64,000 nt of DNA from Candidozyma auris (Eukaryota > Ascomycota > Pichiomycetes > Serinales > Metschnikowiaceae): the NCBI RefSeq assembly GCF_003013715.1, contig NC_072813.1:1550001-1614000 (forward strand), read 5' to 3'. The position numbers and the translations under genes are program-made. Position 1 is the stretch's first letter, and each line of letters opens with the position of its first letter. This document shows, piece by piece, positions 60,837 through 64,000 of this stretch. The notes beneath the pieces are model-generated. The model made no database searches and was not told the origin of the DNA. It worked only from the letters and a program-made list of their open reading frames with translations.

Positions 60837-63224
60837 ATGATTGGACTAGGGTTGCGGCCCCTACTTGTGAAAAATAGTTTCCGTTTACCGAGCTATAGGC
60901 ATTTCCATTTTGCCGGGCCAAATCGAAGGATCTTGCAACAGCCTCTTGTTCGGCGTGAACCGTTTCGTCCATGTGATGTAGCCAAATCACAGAGCGTGCT
61001 TCGACTACAATTCTATCAACGAAGATGGCTCTCGGCCGAGCAGAAAGGTAAGCAAACCGAGGAGTTGGTCCAGAAATTGGAACATAGCCCGTCGGTGAAG
61101 CTGCACTTGAAAATAGCACACCTTCGGAAGAAACAGATACGAGCCGAAGAGAAGGAGCAGTTGAAGAATACCAAAATCGATTTCAAGAAAAATATGAAGA
61201 CAATAGCCAGAATCTTGCGATTAGGCAGACCAGACTTGAAGTTGTTCTTATATGCTTTGGGGTTCATTCTTTTCGCTGTCTTGTACCCAACAACGTCGGT
61301 GAAATTGGTTGGTGCCGCCATCGACGCTTTCAACTCGGGTGACAAGGATGCCGATGGCGATTTGGTCATTTGGGGCTATAAGTACTCCACGGTGTTTCTG
61401 GTGATGGTTCCGTTTATGTGTGTTAGTGCTGCGTGCTTTTGGGCTCGTATCTGGGTGTTGAAAGTGCTTGGGGAAAGGCTAGTGGCAAGACTTAGGCTTC
61501 GTGTGATGAAGCATTTGTTGAGACACGATTCAGCTTTCTTTGATAACGATAAGCACAAGGCGGGTGATTTGATATCGAGACTATCCAGTGATGCCTACGT
61601 CGTCTCCAGGTCGATCACTAGTAACCTTCCTGACGGGTTGAAGAATCTCCTTTTTGGAGTTATCAGCTCATATATGATGTTTTCCATTAATCCGCTTTTA
61701 TTTGGTGTGATGTTATTGATCTCTCCTCCTATCACCTTTGGATCCGTGTGGTATGGTGAGAAGATCAGGTCGTTGTCCACTAGGCTCCAAAACGCTACAG
61801 CGGGTCTCACAAAGGCTAGCGAGGAGACGCTCAACTCGGTGAAATTGGTGCAAGCCTTCACTGGTGAGCAGAAAGAGCTCACAAAGTACTCTGAGCAGCT
61901 TCGTAACGTCGTCAACGTTGCAAGAAGAGAGGCTTTGGCCCAGTCAAACTACGCAGTGTCTATCTATTCCTTATACCACAGTGGCTATTTGTCATGTATT
62001 GCGTTGGGTGTTTATTTGATCATCAATGGTCAGATGACCACCGGTGACGTTGTTGCTTTCACCATGTATTCTGAGCTCTTCAACCTGGCGCTTTACAGCT
62101 TAACCACTACGTACATGGAGCTCATGAAGGGATCGGGAGCTGGAAAAAAGCTTTTTGAGTTGATTGATCACGAAAATGATGTTCCTGCTGTCAAGGGTGA
62201 CAAGCTTCCAGCAAACTTGGGCAATAGTATCGAGTTCAGGGATGTTGTTTTCAGCTACCCAACTCGACCAAAGGACCTCATTTTTGACGGATGTTCGTTC
62301 ACTGTTCCAGCGTCCTCGAGTACATGCTTCGTAGCGCCTTCAGGCTGTGGTAAATCGACCGTGGCAACACTTCTTCTCCGTTCCTACAATCTCAATAGTG
62401 GAGAGATTTTTATTGGAGGAAGAAACATCAAGGAGTTTCAAGTGAGAGAATTGAGGCGTGAGGTTATTGGTATTGTTCAGCAAGAGCCAATACTTCTCTC
62501 GGGCACAATCCTCGAAAATATTGTTTATGGTCTCACACCACACCAAATCAGCAAGTTGACGATGGATGACGTCGAAGAGGTCTGCAAGCAGGCAAACTGC
62601 CACGATTTTATCACATTGTTCCCTGATGGCTATGACACAATGATCGGCTCCCGTGGTGCTTCACTCTCAGGGGGACAGAAACAAAGAATTGCCATTGCTC
62701 GTGCTCTTATAAAAAAGCCATCCATTCTTATCCTCGATGAAGCCACCTCAGCGTTAGACTCCAAGTCGGAGAGCCTCATCAATGAGACGCTCAGAGACTT
62801 GACTTCTCAAGGGAAGATGACCATCATCTCCATTGCACACAGGTTATCGACGATTTCCAAATCCGAGAACGTCATTGTTCTCGGCAAACATGGCAAGGTT
62901 GTTGAACATGGCCGCTTTGTGGAGCTTTTCAGCAATCCTGGATCGGAATTGTCAAAGTTATTGGACGAGTCGAGTACCAAAGAGTACGAGGACCACATGA
63001 CAGAAGACGAAGTCGAAGAGCAGGAGAAACTTGACCACGAGTCAGAAAAACTAGAAAAAAGACAGAAAGAAGGGTCAGAAGTGGACATAATCCGATCGTT
63101 GATCGACGATTTGCCCTACGAGATCCGAGCAGAGCTCATCGGACAGTTCTCCAAGGAGCTTGAGGACGAGAAGAATACACTTGCCACAGAAACTGCATTG
63201 CGTCATGGCCAGGATATGTCCTAA
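60837..63224 (+). CDS. MDL2: mitochondrial ABC exporter of the Mdl1/Mdl2 type
   Basis: This 795-residue half-transporter has a mitochondrial presequence (FRLPSYRHFHFAGPNRRILQ), six membrane segments (about 130-420) and one nucleotide-binding domain. LSGGQKQRIAIARALIKKPS, the Walker B LILDEATSALD and the switch SIAHRLST are intact. Walker A reads APSGCGKST, with Ala where most ABC proteins have the first Gly. A charged tail of about 80 residues follows (EEQEKLDHESEKLEKRQKEG). Mdl1 exports peptides from the matrix; the role of Mdl2 is less clear. Length (773 in S. cerevisiae Mdl2 against 695) leans to Mdl2, but the choice is uncertain. Atm1 is excluded by sequence. Confidence 0.85.
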   Translation: MIGLGLRPLLVKNSFRLPSYRHFHFAGPNRRILQQPLVRREPFRPCDVAKSQSVLRLQFYQRRWLSAEQKGKQTEELVQKLEHSPSVKLHLKIAHLRKKQIRAEEKEQLKNTKIDFKKNMKTIARILRLGRPDLKLFLYALGFILFAVLYPTTSVKLVGAAIDAFNSGDKDADGDLVIWGYKYSTVFLVMVPFMCVSAACFWARIWVLKVLGERLVARLRLRVMKHLLRHDSAFFDNDKHKAGDLISRLSSDAYVVSRSITSNLPDGLKNLLFGVISSYMMFSINPLLFGVMLLISPPITFGSVWYGEKIRSLSTRLQNATAGLTKASEETLNSVKLVQAFTGEQKELTKYSEQLRNVVNVARREALAQSNYAVSIYSLYHSGYLSCIALGVYLIINGQMTTGDVVAFTMYSELFNLALYSLTTTYMELMKGSGAGKKLFELIDHENDVPAVKGDKLPANLGNSIEFRDVVFSYPTRPKDLIFDGCSFTVPASSSTCFVAPSGCGKSTVATLLLRSYNLNSGEIFIGGRNIKEFQVRELRREVIGIVQQEPILLSGTILENIVYGLTPHQISKLTMDDVEEVCKQANCHDFITLFPDGYDTMIGSRGASLSGGQKQRIAIARALIKKPSILILDEATSALDSKSESLINETLRDLTSQGKMTIISIAHRLSTISKSENVIVLGKHGKVVEHGRFVELFSNPGSELSKLLDESSTKEYEDHMTEDEVEEQEKLDHESEKLEKRQKEGSEVDIIRSLIDDLPYEIRAELIGQFSKELEDEKNTLATETALRHGQDMS

Positions 63225-63406
63225 GATTCGCTGTACATAGAATATTTATTACACGGTACTACAGGTAACACCACGTTATGGGCATGTAGGAATGTCTTCG
63301 AGTAGTTTTATTGAAGTCCTCCATTGCAATTGGACATGACTATATCCGTGAGCCTCGTTAAGTTCATGAAATCGACACCAGAGAGTGCTGAAAAAAGCCA
63401 ATGCCT

Positions 63407-63595
63407 CTATTTGTTCTCGTGCAAAGATTTGGCTTCACCAGCAACACCGTTTTCGAACTTGGTCACCTTGACGTCAGAGTTGCCTCTCTTCTCGGCAGCA
63501 ACCCTCAAGTCGCTCTTCAACGCGTTTCTCACCATTCTGGCGGCAATAGCCATGGCTCTGTTCAAGGAAATACCAGCTTGCTTGTAGGCAGACAT
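63407..63595 (-). CDS. ATP15: F1 ATP synthase epsilon subunit
   Basis: The 62 residues, the same length as S. cerevisiae Atp15, begin MSAYKQAGISLNRAMAIAAR and continue NALKSDLRVAAEKR. The yeast protein starts MSAWRKAGISYAAYLNVAAQ. The epsilon subunit stabilises the central stalk of mitochondrial ATP synthase; it has no cleaved presequence. A CCAAT pentamer on the coding strand at 63693-63689 could serve the Hap complex. The gene is too short for many gene finders. Confidence 0.93.
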   Translation of the reverse strand: MSAYKQAGISLNRAMAIAARMVRNALKSDLRVAAEKRGNSDVKVTKFENGVAGEAKSLHENK

Positions 63596-63730
63596 GACGA
63601 CTTCTGGTTAAATATCTGGTTTTAAAAGTGTTAGAAGGTGTAGCTTTAATTTTCGGTTCTCGGTGCGCACTGGCGGGAAGCGATTTCTATTGGTGATGAC
63701 AATTACGCGCACGGTCAAATTCACTAGCTC

Positions 63731-64000
63731 TTAGACTTGGACGCTCGCTTTGCGATCTCTAATAGTACTCACCCAACTGAGAAAGTTGGAGAAGTGGGAC
63801 GTTTGAATCCTGTTTTTTGGGTCAGTGGCCCATTCAAGAAGTGATTGAGAATACACTCGAATAACTTTTTCAAGATATTTCTCGTCTAAGCCCACAAGAC
63901 TTTTGGCGATGGTGATACTTGACTGCCCACATGCCTGGCCATGATCGTGATGGGAAGAGTAGCGACCTGCTTGTGTTTGTAGCCATTGAATCTCTTGAAG
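63731..64000 (-). CDS. C-terminal end of an unrecognised gene, cut by the right edge
   Basis: An open frame of 89 codons enters from the right edge and stops at TAA (63733-63731). It reads as LQEIQWLQTQAGRYSSHHDH, then SITIAKSLVGLDEKYLEKVI, RVYSQSLLEWATDPKNRI and SHFSNFLSWVSTIRDRKASV. The composition is that of a helical protein and the frame has no interruption, so it is probably the end of a real gene lying upstream of ATP15 on the same strand. I do not recognise it. Confidence 0.55.
   Translation of the reverse strand, partial: LQEIQWLQTQAGRYSSHHDHGQACGQSSITIAKSLVGLDEKYLEKVIRVYSQSLLEWATDPKNRIQTSHFSNFLSWVSTIRDRKASVQV

Overview
The window is nuclear DNA of a budding yeast. It holds 32 well-supported protein genes on both strands, nearly all intronless, with short intergenic spaces and orthologues of Saccharomyces cerevisiae genes throughout. 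Several signs place it in the CUG-Ser1 group, probably near Clavispora/Metschnikowia/Candida auris. CTG codons are avoided in highly expressed genes (PYK1, HOM2, SNF4, ZRT). Where CTG falls in aligned positions of UTP21 and DUS3, serine fits better than leucine. The ribosomal-protein promoter carries Tbf1- and Cbf1-type sites, as in Candida albicans, rather than Rap1 sites. Protein descriptions follow the standard code, so any Leu encoded by CTG is probably Ser. The species assignment is inference.

Layout: 1-1214 is pyruvate kinase, cut by the left edge. 2793-6781 is MDJ2 and PEX6, convergent. 8346-8935 is RPL31, with an intron. 9236-12056 holds three poorly known genes. 12710-20563 is a run of minus-strand genes (RXT3, VAM6, UTP21). 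20883-25241 holds DUS3, a BAP31-type ER protein and an auxin-efflux-carrier-family protein. 26134-28775 holds an acidic unknown protein and POB3. 29635-36083 is HOM2, RKM5 and SAC3 in a row on the plus strand. 36293-43314 holds ENT3 (with an intron), CPR3, an unknown membrane protein, SNU23, TPP1, AIM36 and MRPS8. 43392-45941 is a long coiled-coil protein. A 2.1 kb gap leads to a ZIP zinc transporter at 48015, followed by SNF4, an OPT-family transporter, PBP2, SWC5, the dipeptidyl peptidase III gene, a mitochondrial ABC exporter and ATP15. 63731-64000 is the end of a gene that leaves the right edge.

The genes are housekeeping functions: glycolysis, peroxisome import, ribosome and tRNA maturation, chromatin (Rpd3L, FACT, SWR1), mRNA export, vacuole and endosome traffic, and mitochondria. 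I see no biosynthetic cluster, mobile element, tRNA or rRNA.

The most interesting unexplained signal is an intergenic 9-mer, TTCGCAGCC. I found it nine times, always in promoter-bearing gaps and usually after a T-run; it looks like a shared regulatory element. Other signals are two introns with the branch site almost touching the 3' splice site, a decayed 9-bp tandem array that contains the stop codon of an unknown gene, a cluster of palindromes in the long gap before the zinc transporter, a hairpin before the dipeptidyl peptidase gene, and several promoters with recognisable factor sites (Gal4-type at PYK1, Gcn4 at HOM2, PAC/RRPE at UTP21, PDRE-like at the efflux-carrier gene).
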